From positions 87,584 through 151,583 of the forward strand of contig CALMZP010000031.1 in NCBI GenBank assembly GCA_937870635.1: DNA of 64,000 nucleotides, written 5' to 3'. The position numbers and the translations under genes were made by a program. Shown here piece after piece: positions 27,918 to 36,928 of the stretch. Source of the stretch: an uncultured Acidobacteriota bacterium (GTDB lineage Bacteria > Acidobacteriota > Thermoanaerobaculia > Gp7-AA8). Below the pieces are notes generated by a model, which searched no databases, was not told the origin of the DNA, and saw nothing but the letters and a program-made list of their open reading frames with translations. Each line of letters opens with the position of its first letter. Position 1 is the stretch's first letter.

Positions 27918-29099
27918 TCAGAGCCTCTCCGTCAGGATCGCCTTCGCGATCGTCTGCAGCTGCATGTTGGACGTTCCCTCGTAAATCTGGCCGACTTTCG
28001 AATCGCGCCAGAACTTCTCGACGGGGTACTCCTTCGTGTAGCCGTTGCCCCCGAAGAGCTGCACGGCGAGCGACGTGACCTTTTCACAGACCTGTGAGGA
28101 GAAGAGCTTGGCCATCGCCGCCTCGCGGACGAACGGCGCTCCGGCGTCCTTCAGCCGCGCCGCGTTGTAGACCATGAGACGCGCGGCCTCGAGGTCGGTC
28201 GCCGCCTGCGCGATCTGGAACTGGACCCCCTGGAACTCAGCCACCGGGCGGCCGAACTGCTTCCGCTCCTTGACGTAGGCGATGGCGTGCTCCAGCGCGC
28301 CGCGGGCGACGCCGATCATCTGCGCGCCGATTCCGATCCGCCCTTCGTTGAGGGTCTCGATGGCGATCTTGTAGCCCTTGCCCGGCTCGCCGAGGACGTT
28401 TTCTTTCGGGACGTGGCAGTCCTCGAAGATCAGCTCGCACGTGGAGGAGGCCCGGATTCCGGTCTTGTCCTCTTTCTTTCCGACCTGGAAGCCGGGGAAG
28501 TCGCGCTCGACGAGGAACGCCGTGATCCCCTTGTAACCGGCGTCCGGATTCGCATTCGCGAACACGATGAAGACCCCCGCCTCGGCAGCATTGGTGATCC
28601 AGAGCTTCCGGCCGTTGAGGACGAAGTGGTCGCCCTTGTCTTCCGCCCGCGCCGACAGCGCGAACGCATCCGATCCCGATCCCCCCTCGGACAGCGCGTA
28701 GGCGCCGACCGTATCGCGGGACAGCATGGCCAGGTATTTCGATTTCTGATCGTCGTTGCCCCAGCGGAGGATGGCGTTGTTGACCAGGGTGTTCTGGACA
28801 TCGACCAGGACGCCGCAGGAGGCGTCGACGTGGGAGAGCTCCTCGACGATCAGCACCGCGGTGAAGAACGACGACCCGGCACCGCCCCACTGTTCCGGAA
28901 CCTCGATCCCCATGATCCCAAGCTCGAAGAAGCTCCGGATGAGGCCTTTGTCCATCGTGGCGTCGTGGTCCATCTTCGGGACGAGGGGACGGATCTTCTC
29001 GACGGCGAAATCGCGGACGCTCTGCTGGAACATCTGCTCTTCTTCGGAGAGGCTGGTGAGGGGGACACCGGGAGTCTGTTCGGCGGTCTGGGTGGTCAT
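27918..29099 (-). CDS. acyl-CoA dehydrogenase
   Basis: FAD enzyme oxidising acyl-CoA to enoyl-CoA, passing electrons to ETF. 393 aa, normal length. YALSEGGSGSDAFAL and KLWITNAAEAGVF line the flavin site, FGRPVAEFQGVQF and QLFGGNGYTKEYPVE are C-terminal signatures, and YEGTSNMQ holds the catalytic base Glu374. Most like the short-chain/butyryl-CoA group, but chain length is not decided by motifs. It stands alone; no ETF or thiolase is adjacent. Confidence 0.95.
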   Translation of the reverse strand: MTTQTAEQTPGVPLTSLSEEEQMFQQSVRDFAVEKIRPLVPKMDHDATMDKGLIRSFFELGIMGIEVPEQWGGAGSSFFTAVLIVEELSHVDASCGVLVDVQNTLVNNAILRWGNDDQKSKYLAMLSRDTVGAYALSEGGSGSDAFALSARAEDKGDHFVLNGRKLWITNAAEAGVFIVFANANPDAGYKGITAFLVERDFPGFQVGKKEDKTGIRASSTCELIFEDCHVPKENVLGEPGKGYKIAIETLNEGRIGIGAQMIGVARGALEHAIAYVKERKQFGRPVAEFQGVQFQIAQAATDLEAARLMVYNAARLKDAGAPFVREAAMAKLFSSQVCEKVTSLAVQLFGGNGYTKEYPVEKFWRDSKVGQIYEGTSNMQLQTIAKAILTERL

Positions 29100-29165
29100 G
29101 TGGATCCTCCGGAGGGCGAAATCGCGCGAATCATAACTGATCCATCCTCGTTATCATCGGCGAGG

Positions 29166-29252
29166 CGCCCCGGTGGCGAAATTGGTATACGCAGGAGACT
29201 TAAAATCTCCAGCCGCGAAAGCGGCGTGCCGGTTCGAGTCCGGCCCGGGGCA
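29166..29252 (+). tRNA. tRNA-Leu (UAA)
   Basis: An 87-nt type II tRNA. Acceptor GCCCCGG pairs with CCGGGGC, the anticodon stem GGAGA/TCTCC encloses CTTAAAA (anticodon TAA), the long variable arm has stem GCCGC/GCGGC, and the T arm GCCGG-TTCGAGT-CCGGC is intact. The CCA end is encoded at 29253-29255. Followed at once by a heptamer array. Confidence 0.97.
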
Positions 29253-29257
29253 CCACC

Positions 29258-29366
29258 TCGACCTTCGACACTCGACCTTCGACCTTCGGAAAGGTAGCCG
29301 CGCGAGGTGGTGCGATAAGCCAAGGTTCAAACAAGGTCGAAGGTCGAAGGTCGAACGTCGAATCGA
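29258..29366. repeat. inverted GACCTTC heptamer arrays after tRNA-Leu
   Basis: Left cluster CTCGACCTTCGACACTCGAC begins 3 nt after the encoded CCA and continues to 29289; the right cluster GGTCGAAGGTCGAAGGTCGA lies at 29334-29360. The 7-nt unit is GACCTTC. The 44-nt middle contains no gene. Confidence 0.88.
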
Positions 29367-29434
29367 ACCGATGCCGTTAATCAACCATCCCGGCGCCGGA
29401 CGTGTTCGAGCGTGTGGGGGGCGGGCGGGTCGAG

Positions 29435-29440
29435 TACAAT
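29435..29440 (+). promoter_or_regulatory. candidate -10 (TACAAT) for the zinc-finger gene
   Basis: TACAAT stands 48 nt upstream of the ATG at 29488. No clear -35 is seen in the GC-rich sequence before it. Confidence 0.4.
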
Positions 29441-29487
29441 CTGCACAGATTCAGTTGCATGACGGAAAACCGGGCGGGGGAGGCGAG

Positions 29488-29754
29488 ATGGGCACCTGCG
29501 ATTACTGCGGCAGCCAGTTTCAGAAAACACGCGCGACGAGGAAGTACTGCACCAATCGCTGCAAGACGAACGCGTGTCTCGACCGCAAGCCGTGCCGGAT
29601 CAGGGCCGCCGAAGTCCAGGAGCTCTACCGGCTTCTGGATATGGAGTTCGAGTCGGCCGATGAGCTCCGCGAGCGCCTCCGTCTGATCCTGGCGCCGGAG
29701 CTGCCGCCAATCCCGTACGAGACCGGCCGCGTCGTGATTCCCAGGATGGACTAG
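29488..29754 (+). CDS. small zinc-finger protein
   Basis: 88 aa. The N-terminal ~30 residues hold a four-cysteine finger: CDYCGSQF then YCTNRCKTNAC, suggesting a C-x2-C...C-x3-C zinc site similar to treble-clef or MYM-like fingers. The rest is helical (RAAEVQELYRLLDMEFESAD) with no other motif. GGAGG precedes ATG 29488 by 5 nt; upstream in-frame codons run into the tRNA and repeats and are not genuine. Stop TAG abuts a class 1 palindrome. Nucleic-acid binding is the likely role, without a named family. Confidence 0.75.
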   Translation: MGTCDYCGSQFQKTRATRKYCTNRCKTNACLDRKPCRIRAAEVQELYRLLDMEFESADELRERLRLILAPELPPIPYETGRVVIPRMD

Positions 29755-29779
29755 TGGAGCGCGGGCGACCTCGCCCGCG
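29755..29779 (+). repeat. GC-rich palindrome (class 1), directly after a stop codon
   Basis: A full copy starting with the base after the TAG of the zinc-finger gene, forming TAGTGGAGC. The copy after murJ at 47100 has the same arrangement. Confidence 0.9.
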
Positions 29780-29793
29780 TCTGGAAAACAAAA

Positions 29794-29826
29794 AAAGGGC
29801 GCCTTTTCTGGCGCCCTTTCTCTTTG
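29794..29826 (+). terminator. intrinsic terminator after the zinc-finger gene
   Basis: AAAGGGCGCC pairs perfectly with GGCGCCCTTT across a 6-nt loop, followed by a pyrimidine tract CTCTTTG. The A-run before it makes it usable on the minus strand too. Confidence 0.85.
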
Positions 29827-29830
29827 TCGG

Positions 29831-29865
29831 AAAATCAAAAAGGGCGCCGTTGGACCGGCGCCCTT
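29831..29865 (-). terminator. intrinsic terminator facing left, 3' of the candidate peptide gene
   Basis: A 10-bp stem (AAGGGCGCCG and its complement, 6-nt loop) followed on the minus strand by TTTTTGATTTT. It shares GGGCGCC with the terminator at 29794, forming a back-to-back pair. It implies a leftward transcript from 29.9-30.2 kb. Confidence 0.8.
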
Positions 29866-29875
29866 GGGGTGGGTG

Positions 29876-29977
29876 CTACGAACTAGCCCCCTCAGGTGTA
29901 TTGGAACAATCCATATCGAACTTAGTACCTCCTCCCCCAAGAATTTCCGGCGGACCCGCAACAAGCGCTACGTCCAT
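29876..29977 (-). CDS. candidate 33-aa peptide gene
   Basis: An ATG at 29977 opens 33 codons (starting MDVALVAGPP, ending SNTPEGASS) and stops at TAG 29876, 10 nt before a leftward terminator. GAGGTGG lies about 9 nt upstream of the ATG. A Gly4 run precedes a C-terminal part with one Cys. Codon use is AT-richer than neighbours (TGT, AAT, ACA, ATT, CTT). The context is that of a small expressed gene. I recognise no family. It could instead be a noncoding RNA whose reading frame is accidental. Confidence 0.35.
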   Translation of the reverse strand: MDVALVAGPPEILGGGGTKFDMDCSNTPEGASS

Positions 29978-30297
29978 GGTCGTAACCCACCTCGCCGTTG
30001 TCGCGGACCGGATCGGCCGCTCCTACTCGCCCTGTGGTGGAAGGGAGGAGCGGGATCTCGTTGAATCGTTCAAAGAATCATGCGGACATGTGCCGCACGG
30101 GATGTATCAGAGTAAACAGAGTCCATCGGGTTTTATTGCGACCCGCCGACCCTCCCTCTCTCTGTGCTGCATGGTTAATAGAATACGATTTTTAGTCGTA
30201 ATCGCAATACAAAAAATCAGTCACCATTCCGAGTTCAAACGACGTGCCGCTCTCGAGATCGCTGTGTTACACTTTTCGCTCTTCGGAGCCGATTGAT
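29978..30297. other. AT-richer intergenic leader without recognised gene
   Basis: 320 nt between the leftward peptide gene and the rightward cupredoxin. It holds a leftward promoter candidate (30180-30207), a ~195-nt leader with local stems (for example GTGCGGACATGTGCCGCAC-like pairing near 30080-30097) and, near its right end, the start region of the cupredoxin with GGAG 9 nt before ATG 30298. No rRNA, RNase P, SRP, tmRNA or riboswitch signature that I know is visible. Confidence 0.5.
30180..30207 (-). promoter_or_regulatory. candidate leftward promoter with overlapping dyad
   Basis: On the minus strand TTGCGA (30202-30207), a 16-nt spacer and TATTCT (30180-30185). The dyad TACGA-N7-TCGTA (30184-30200) covers the spacer and could be an operator. 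The predicted start near 30173 gives a ~345-nt transcript to the terminator at 29831. Confidence 0.4.
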
Positions 30298-30969
30298 ATG
30301 AAACGACTTCTGGCCGCGATTGGGTGCGTGGTGATCGTCGCGGCAGGAGAGGCTGCCGCTGTCACGGTGACGGGAAAGGTCGCCTTCGTGACCAAGCGGG
30401 GGCAGCGGCCGGTCGTCAGCGAGACCGTGATCTGGCTCGAGCCCGCCAACTCCCGCGCTCCCCGGCCGGCTCCCACGTCCACCGAAGTCGTCACCCGGAA
30501 CAAAACGCTGCTGCCGCACGTGCTGGCTGTCCCGGAAGGGTCGACGGTCACCTTTCCGAACGACGATCCGATCTCACACAATCTGTTCTCGTTGTCGCCC
30601 GGTAACTCCTTCGATCTCGGGCTCTATCGAAAGGGCGCAGGAAAGTCGCGGAAGTTCGACGAGCCGGGCATCGTCAACATCTACTGCAACGTCCATCCGA
30701 ACATGTCGGCCGTCGTCCACGTGATGCCGACGCCGTACTACGGGTTTGCCCGTGAGTCCGGACAGTACTCGGTCGACGTGCCTCCGGGCCGCTACCGGCT
30801 GGTCGCGTGGAATGAGCAGGGCGGAACGACGGAGTCGATGATCGAGGTGCGGGAGAGCGGTGTCACGGGCAATGTCCTGCTGACGATCGACAGCCGGAAG
30901 TTCCGCGCTGTCCAGCACAAGAACAAGCAGGGGCGGCCGTACCGGGCGCCCAGCTCGCGCGAGTACTGA
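30298..30969 (+). CDS. secreted cupredoxin-domain protein
   Basis: 223 aa, exported by a signal peptide (MKRLLAAIGCVVIVAAGEAAA). The cupredoxin domain carries a full type 1 copper site: His94 (SHN), Cys130, His133 (YCNVH) and Met136 (PNM). The N-terminal VTVTGKVAF and C-terminal YSVDVPPGRYRLVAW segments are beta-sandwich-like and resemble methylamine-utilisation or carboxypeptidase-regulatory domains. GGAG precedes the ATG by 9 nt. The stop is 1 nt before the start of a transmembrane kinase, so both proteins are probably made together; an electron carrier or copper/redox ligand for that sensor is inferred. Confidence 0.85.
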   Translation: MKRLLAAIGCVVIVAAGEAAAVTVTGKVAFVTKRGQRPVVSETVIWLEPANSRAPRPAPTSTEVVTRNKTLLPHVLAVPEGSTVTFPNDDPISHNLFSLSPGNSFDLGLYRKGAGKSRKFDEPGIVNIYCNVHPNMSAVVHVMPTPYYGFARESGQYSVDVPPGRYRLVAWNEQGGTTESMIEVRESGVTGNVLLTIDSRKFRAVQHKNKQGRPYRAPSSREY

Positions 30970-30970
30970 G

Positions 30971-33694
30971 GTGGGAGTGGCCGCACCGGCAGAACCGACG
31001 ACGGGACCCATCATCGCGAGGCCGCCGATCGAGCGGCCGCGAGTGCCGCTGGTCTGGAAACTTTTCGTCGCCACCGCGATGGTCATCGTTGTGGTAGTCG
31101 GCATCGCCATCGCCATCACGATCGATCGCAAGAACAAAGTGGCGTCTGCGACGGTGAATCAATCGATCGCCGGCGCCGCCGAGCTCTTCAAGGAGCTCGA
31201 GCAGCAGCGCCTCGCCCGCCTCGGCCTTCCCATCCAGCTCCTCGGATACGACTCGACGTTCCACGCCTACGTTCAGGATTCGGTTCTGCTGGTCGTCGAG
31301 CAGGGCGGTTCGATCGATCTGGTCAGCCTGAACGATCAGCTGTCGCAGCGGCGCCAGACGTTCGGCAGCGATGTCCTCATGCTCCTCGATGAAGAGGGAC
31401 GTCTCATCACCCGGACCGATCAGCCGAGCGTGACCGCTCCGTCCGGCGAGGATCTCTACGAACGCTTTCCCCTGATTCGAAGGATCGTCGACGAGCCTGA
31501 GCTCGAGAAGACCGAGGGAGTGATGTCGCTCGGCGACCGGCTGTATCACGCGGCGGTCGCGCCGGTCGGGGTCGGGGAGCCGCGGCAGCGCATCGCCTAC
31601 CTCGTGAACGCGTCGGCCATCGATCAGAAGTTCGCCAATCGCATTGCCGATTCCACGAATGCGGACGTCATGTTCGTCCCTGCCGGCTCGCCCGATACGA
31701 TCGCGCGCTCGTCGCAGGCGCCGAGCATCGGCATGCGCCAGATGAGCGGTGTCGAGCAGATCATGAAGAGCGGGAAGGCCCTGCCTCCGCAGACGCAGAT
31801 GATCGGAGGGAGCTCCTATCTGCTCACGGGGCTGCCGCTGATTGCCGAAAAGCAGGTGACGGGGGCGGCCGTGTTTCTCCGGTCCCTCGACCGCGAGCTC
31901 GCGCCGTTCCGCGAGATCGAGCGCGCGCTGCTGTATGGCGGCGGCGCAGCGCTTCTCTTTGCGTTCATCCTGTCCTTCCTCATCGCCAAGACGATGACGC
32001 GCCCGATCGAGCAGCTCGCGCGGATGACGCAGGACGTCACCGCCGGCGATTACGACGTGCATCCTGACGTCGAGAGGAACGACGAGGTGGGCATCCTCAG
32101 CCGCTCGTTCGCCCAGATGATCTCCTCACTGCGCGACAAGGCGGAGCTCGAGTCGCTCTATGGACAGATGTCGGCGCGCATGGCCGAGCGCGAGGCAGCA
32201 CCGCGCGCGACTCGCGCGGCGATGAGCGACGAGGGAACGATTCTCGTCACCGACGTCCGCGGTCTCTCCGTCGGAGAGAGCGATGCATCGACGGTGATGG
32301 CCGCTCTCGTCCGCATCATGAAGCTGCAGGAAGCGGAAGTCTTGCGCCAGGACGGCGAGGTGCGCGAGATCGTCGGCCACCGTCTCCTCAGCATTTTCCG
32401 AGGGAGCCGCGGGATCATTCATGCGATCCGGGCGGCGCGGACGATCAATGAAGAGCTTGCGCTGCAGGCCGAGCCCGGCGCGCCCATCAGCATCGGCGCC
32501 GGCATTGCCACGGGCGACTTCGTCAGCGGAACGGTCGAGCTCACACACGAGAGCGGCGTGGCCATCGTTGGCAACGCTCCGCTGCTGGCGATGCTCTTCG
32601 CCTGGCATGCGCCGTCCGGCCACGCCTACATTTCGTATGAAACTGCGCAGGCAGCGGGAACCGAGGTTTCGGCATCGGCCACCCGTGAAGAAGTGAAGTT
32701 GAAGTGGCTGCCCAACGCGCTGCCGGTCGCGTCGCTTCCGCTCGTCGGCGTCACGACGGGCACGCTCCGCCGCGATCTCACCACCGGCGGCATGGCCACG
32801 ATGCGTCTTGGTGACACGGTCGGAACTGCGGCCGGAGCGTCGGGTCTCGACCTCTCGCAAGGTCAGGTCTTCGCCGGCCGCTACCGCATCGAACAAGTCC
32901 TCGGCCGCGGCGGGATGGGCATCGTGTACAAAGCGATCGACACGCAGCTCGACGAAACGGTAGCCATCAAGACGCTGCCGGGCGACGTCATGCAGAAGTC
33001 GCCGGAAGATCTCGAGCGGTTCAAGAGAGAGATCCGCCTGGCCAGGAAGATCACGCACCGGAACGTCCTGCGCACGTACGACTACGGCGAGGCCGACGGG
33101 GTCTATTTCATCAGCATGGAGTTCGTGCGCGGGTACACCCTCTCCGAGCTCGAGCAGGAGACGAGGGAGCTCGCGCCGCGCGCGGCCATGGGCATCGCGC
33201 GGCAGATCTGCCGCGGCCTGCATGCCGCGCATGAGCAGGGGATCATCCACCGCGACATCAAGCCGCAGAACGTCCTCATCGACTCCAAGGGCGAGGTCAA
33301 GCTGATGGACTTCGGCATCGCCCGCGTCGCGGAATCGACCGAGGCGATGACGCAGGCGGGCCTCATCGTCGGCACGCCGCATTACATGAGCCCGGAGCAG
33401 GTGCAGGGTAAGCCGCTCGATCCGCGGAGCGACGTCTATTCGATGGGCATCCTCATCTACGAGATGCTCGCCGGCCATCGCCCGTTCGAGTCGTCGTCAC
33501 TAACCGGCGTGCTCGCCGCGCACATCACCGAGAAGCCCGCGCCGCTGCTCCAGATGCGCCCGGAGGTGGGTGCGCAGATCAACGACATCGTGATGAAGTG
33601 CCTGGCGAAGGATCCGAAGCAGCGCTACCCCGACGCCGGCGCGCTGCTCAACGACCTCGACCGCGTGCAGGCGCCGGCCGCCGCCGCGGCGTAA
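30971..33694 (+). CDS. transmembrane sensor: periplasmic domain, HAMP, degenerate cyclase domain, Ser/Thr kinase
   Basis: 907 aa. TM1 at ~31-51, a ~265-residue Cache-like periplasmic sensor, TM2 at ~320-337, HAMP ~338-390, a class III nucleotide-cyclase homology domain ~420-580 and a Hanks kinase ~636-890 with GRGGMG, HRDIKPQN, DFG and SPEQ. The cyclase part keeps the first metal Asp (TDVRG) but has VGHRLL where active enzymes have GD, so it is probably a non-catalytic regulatory module. GTG start 1 nt after the cupredoxin gene. The architecture suggests that a periplasmic signal passes through HAMP and the pseudo-cyclase to the kinase. Sensor ligand unknown. Confidence 0.9.
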   Translation: MGVAAPAEPTTGPIIARPPIERPRVPLVWKLFVATAMVIVVVVGIAIAITIDRKNKVASATVNQSIAGAAELFKELEQQRLARLGLPIQLLGYDSTFHAYVQDSVLLVVEQGGSIDLVSLNDQLSQRRQTFGSDVLMLLDEEGRLITRTDQPSVTAPSGEDLYERFPLIRRIVDEPELEKTEGVMSLGDRLYHAAVAPVGVGEPRQRIAYLVNASAIDQKFANRIADSTNADVMFVPAGSPDTIARSSQAPSIGMRQMSGVEQIMKSGKALPPQTQMIGGSSYLLTGLPLIAEKQVTGAAVFLRSLDRELAPFREIERALLYGGGAALLFAFILSFLIAKTMTRPIEQLARMTQDVTAGDYDVHPDVERNDEVGILSRSFAQMISSLRDKAELESLYGQMSARMAEREAAPRATRAAMSDEGTILVTDVRGLSVGESDASTVMAALVRIMKLQEAEVLRQDGEVREIVGHRLLSIFRGSRGIIHAIRAARTINEELALQAEPGAPISIGAGIATGDFVSGTVELTHESGVAIVGNAPLLAMLFAWHAPSGHAYISYETAQAAGTEVSASATREEVKLKWLPNALPVASLPLVGVTTGTLRRDLTTGGMATMRLGDTVGTAAGASGLDLSQGQVFAGRYRIEQVLGRGGMGIVYKAIDTQLDETVAIKTLPGDVMQKSPEDLERFKREIRLARKITHRNVLRTYDYGEADGVYFISMEFVRGYTLSELEQETRELAPRAAMGIARQICRGLHAAHEQGIIHRDIKPQNVLIDSKGEVKLMDFGIARVAESTEAMTQAGLIVGTPHYMSPEQVQGKPLDPRSDVYSMGILIYEMLAGHRPFESSSLTGVLAAHITEKPAPLLQMRPEVGAQINDIVMKCLAKDPKQRYPDAGALLNDLDRVQAPAAAAA

Positions 33695-33700
33695 GGGCGT

Positions 33701-34063
33701 TCACCCCAGAGCGAAGCGAGGGATCAGCGCAGCATCCGCGGCGGCTGTCGAAGTGGTCGGTCTCGAAGAGATCAATGCGCCAATCAGTCGCTGGTTAGGA
33801 AGAACGTCCTGACACGCAACAGTTAGGCCGGCACGCCGCTTTCGGGATTTCTCGGGCATTGCTTGGATAGCCGAGCGCAAGAATTGATTCACAGAGTCCG
33901 ACGAGCCAAAAACGCTCGCGACATCTGGTTCGAGGACGACTGCGACCGTGCCCTCTGACATGCGTTTGGCGAACCGATTCGGGCGCGACTTTGAGTAATC
34001 AAAGTCGTACTCCGGCCGAAGCTCGGGCGAACTACGTTTGCTTGATCGCTTTTTCGTACTCAT
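33701..34063 (-). CDS. antitoxin-like small protein
   Basis: 120 aa. Residues ~1-80 have the pattern of a widespread small-protein group often placed as an antitoxin: a basic N-terminus, RPEYDFDYSKSRPNRFAKRM, then VAVVLEPDVASVFGSSDSVNQFLRSAI (a ribbon-helix-like strand followed by two helices). The family usually ends at about 80-95 aa; the last ~35 residues here look like read-through. No RelE- or BrnT-type toxin is next to it; the 181 nt upstream to 34244 hold no gene that I can support. Family assignment is from memory of the motif; it could be an orphan. Confidence 0.5.
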   Translation of the reverse strand: MSTKKRSSKRSSPELRPEYDFDYSKSRPNRFAKRMSEGTVAVVLEPDVASVFGSSDSVNQFLRSAIQAMPEKSRKRRAGLTVACQDVLPNQRLIGALISSRPTTSTAAADAALIPRFALG

Positions 34064-34244
34064 GGCGTTCACGTCGTGTTGCGCGTCTTGCGCTGATCAA
34101 CCGCACCGAGAACGGCTCAGCACTCAGCCGCGCCAAGCCGCGTTGTCTGCCGCGACAACGCGTTGTGACACGCGACGCCGCCGGGCCGGCAGGTGCCGCA
34201 ATGCGCGCGATGGACTCACAACGCCGGACTACTTGGCCTCCCGC

Positions 34245-34942
34245 CTACTTCCAGATCGCGTCCACGAACGGTGCCTTCATGTACCACGATCCCACGGCCA
34301 GCGCCTCCGCTTCGTCTTCGCGGTTCGGGGTCAGCCTCTTCATCCGCATCATCACCACCTTCTTGAAGCGGCGGAAGTTCAGCTCGACGTACACCGGCGT
34401 GCCGGGGATCTTCTTCGTCATCGCGGCGGTGCCGGGTGAGACGCCAGCAACGAGCTCCGTGACGATCCGGCGCAGCTGCGGATTCTCGGGGATCGCTTTC
34501 GTGGTCCAGTAGTCGATGTAGGCCTCGCCGAAGAGGAGCCGGTAACGCGTGGCGGCGAGCTTGCCGACCTTGCCGTGCATGGTGGGACCGAGGGTGGCCA
34601 CGGCGGTGCGTTCGACTTCGTTGTCGTCGCCGAGCTTGCCGATCATCGACGCCAGCTCCGCGATGGGAATGTCGCCGTACATGCGCGCCAGCGGGTTGAT
34701 GACGGTGACAGACGAAGCGCCGTTGCGGCTGAAGGCGTCCAGCCACATCGTGTCCGCGCGCACGCCGCCCGGATAGACGTGCAGATCCACCGCCCCGAAC
34801 TTCTTGAAGTAGGGGAACACCGCGGCGGGGTAAGCCTCGAGCTCGAGGTGATAGGCCGATGCGGGAGCGGCGGCGAGGCCGAGGGAAAAGCAAAGGGCGG
34901 CTGTTACGCCGCCCTTTGCAAGTCGATTCGTGATGTTGCGCA

Positions 34943-34943
<1 letters not shown>
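34245..34943 (-). CDS. secreted protein of unknown function, coupled to rpoD
   Basis: 232 aa with a signal peptide (VTAALCFSLGLAAAPASAYH). The mature part has a possible lipid- or ligand-binding alpha/beta character (AYPAAVFPYFKKFGAVDLHVYPGG, TPVYVELNFRRFKKVVMM) but no family I know. Its ATG overlaps the rpoD stop as TAATG, so translation is coupled to rpoD. A complete intrinsic-terminator hairpin (34884-34919) lies inside codons ~9-18 of the signal peptide, so transcription of this gene from the rpoD promoter is probably attenuated. Confidence 0.7.
34884..34919 (-). terminator. terminator hairpin after rpoD, embedded in the next gene's signal peptide
   Basis: GCAAAGGGCGGC pairs perfectly with GCCGCCCTTTGC (12-bp stem, 6-nt loop), then TTTTCCC on the minus strand. 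It begins 24 nt after the rpoD stop. The stem encodes residues around AKGGVTAAL. Confidence 0.8.
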
Positions 34944-36784
<1,841 letters not shown>

Positions 36785-36928
36785 GGTCGTTTGGCTCCTC
36801 AGCGGGCAGCTCTTACGGGGGCCCTTCGTCCAGTACGAGACCTCGGCGCACCAGTCGAAAAGCAGAGGTCGGCGGGTGCGCCAAAGTATCGTCCAGAGGA
36901 CACTGACGTAATCTGGCGTGGACGATAA

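Noticed and set aside
29876..29977. Lasso-peptide precursor
   Set aside because: Gly to Asp8 spacing in the Gly-rich part would suit a ring, but the usual Thr before the core and the processing genes are missing nearby.
29754..30296. 180-residue plus-strand frame after the zinc-finger gene
   Set aside because: It starts in the palindrome, reads through two terminators and has no coding signature; the region is better explained by leftward transcription.
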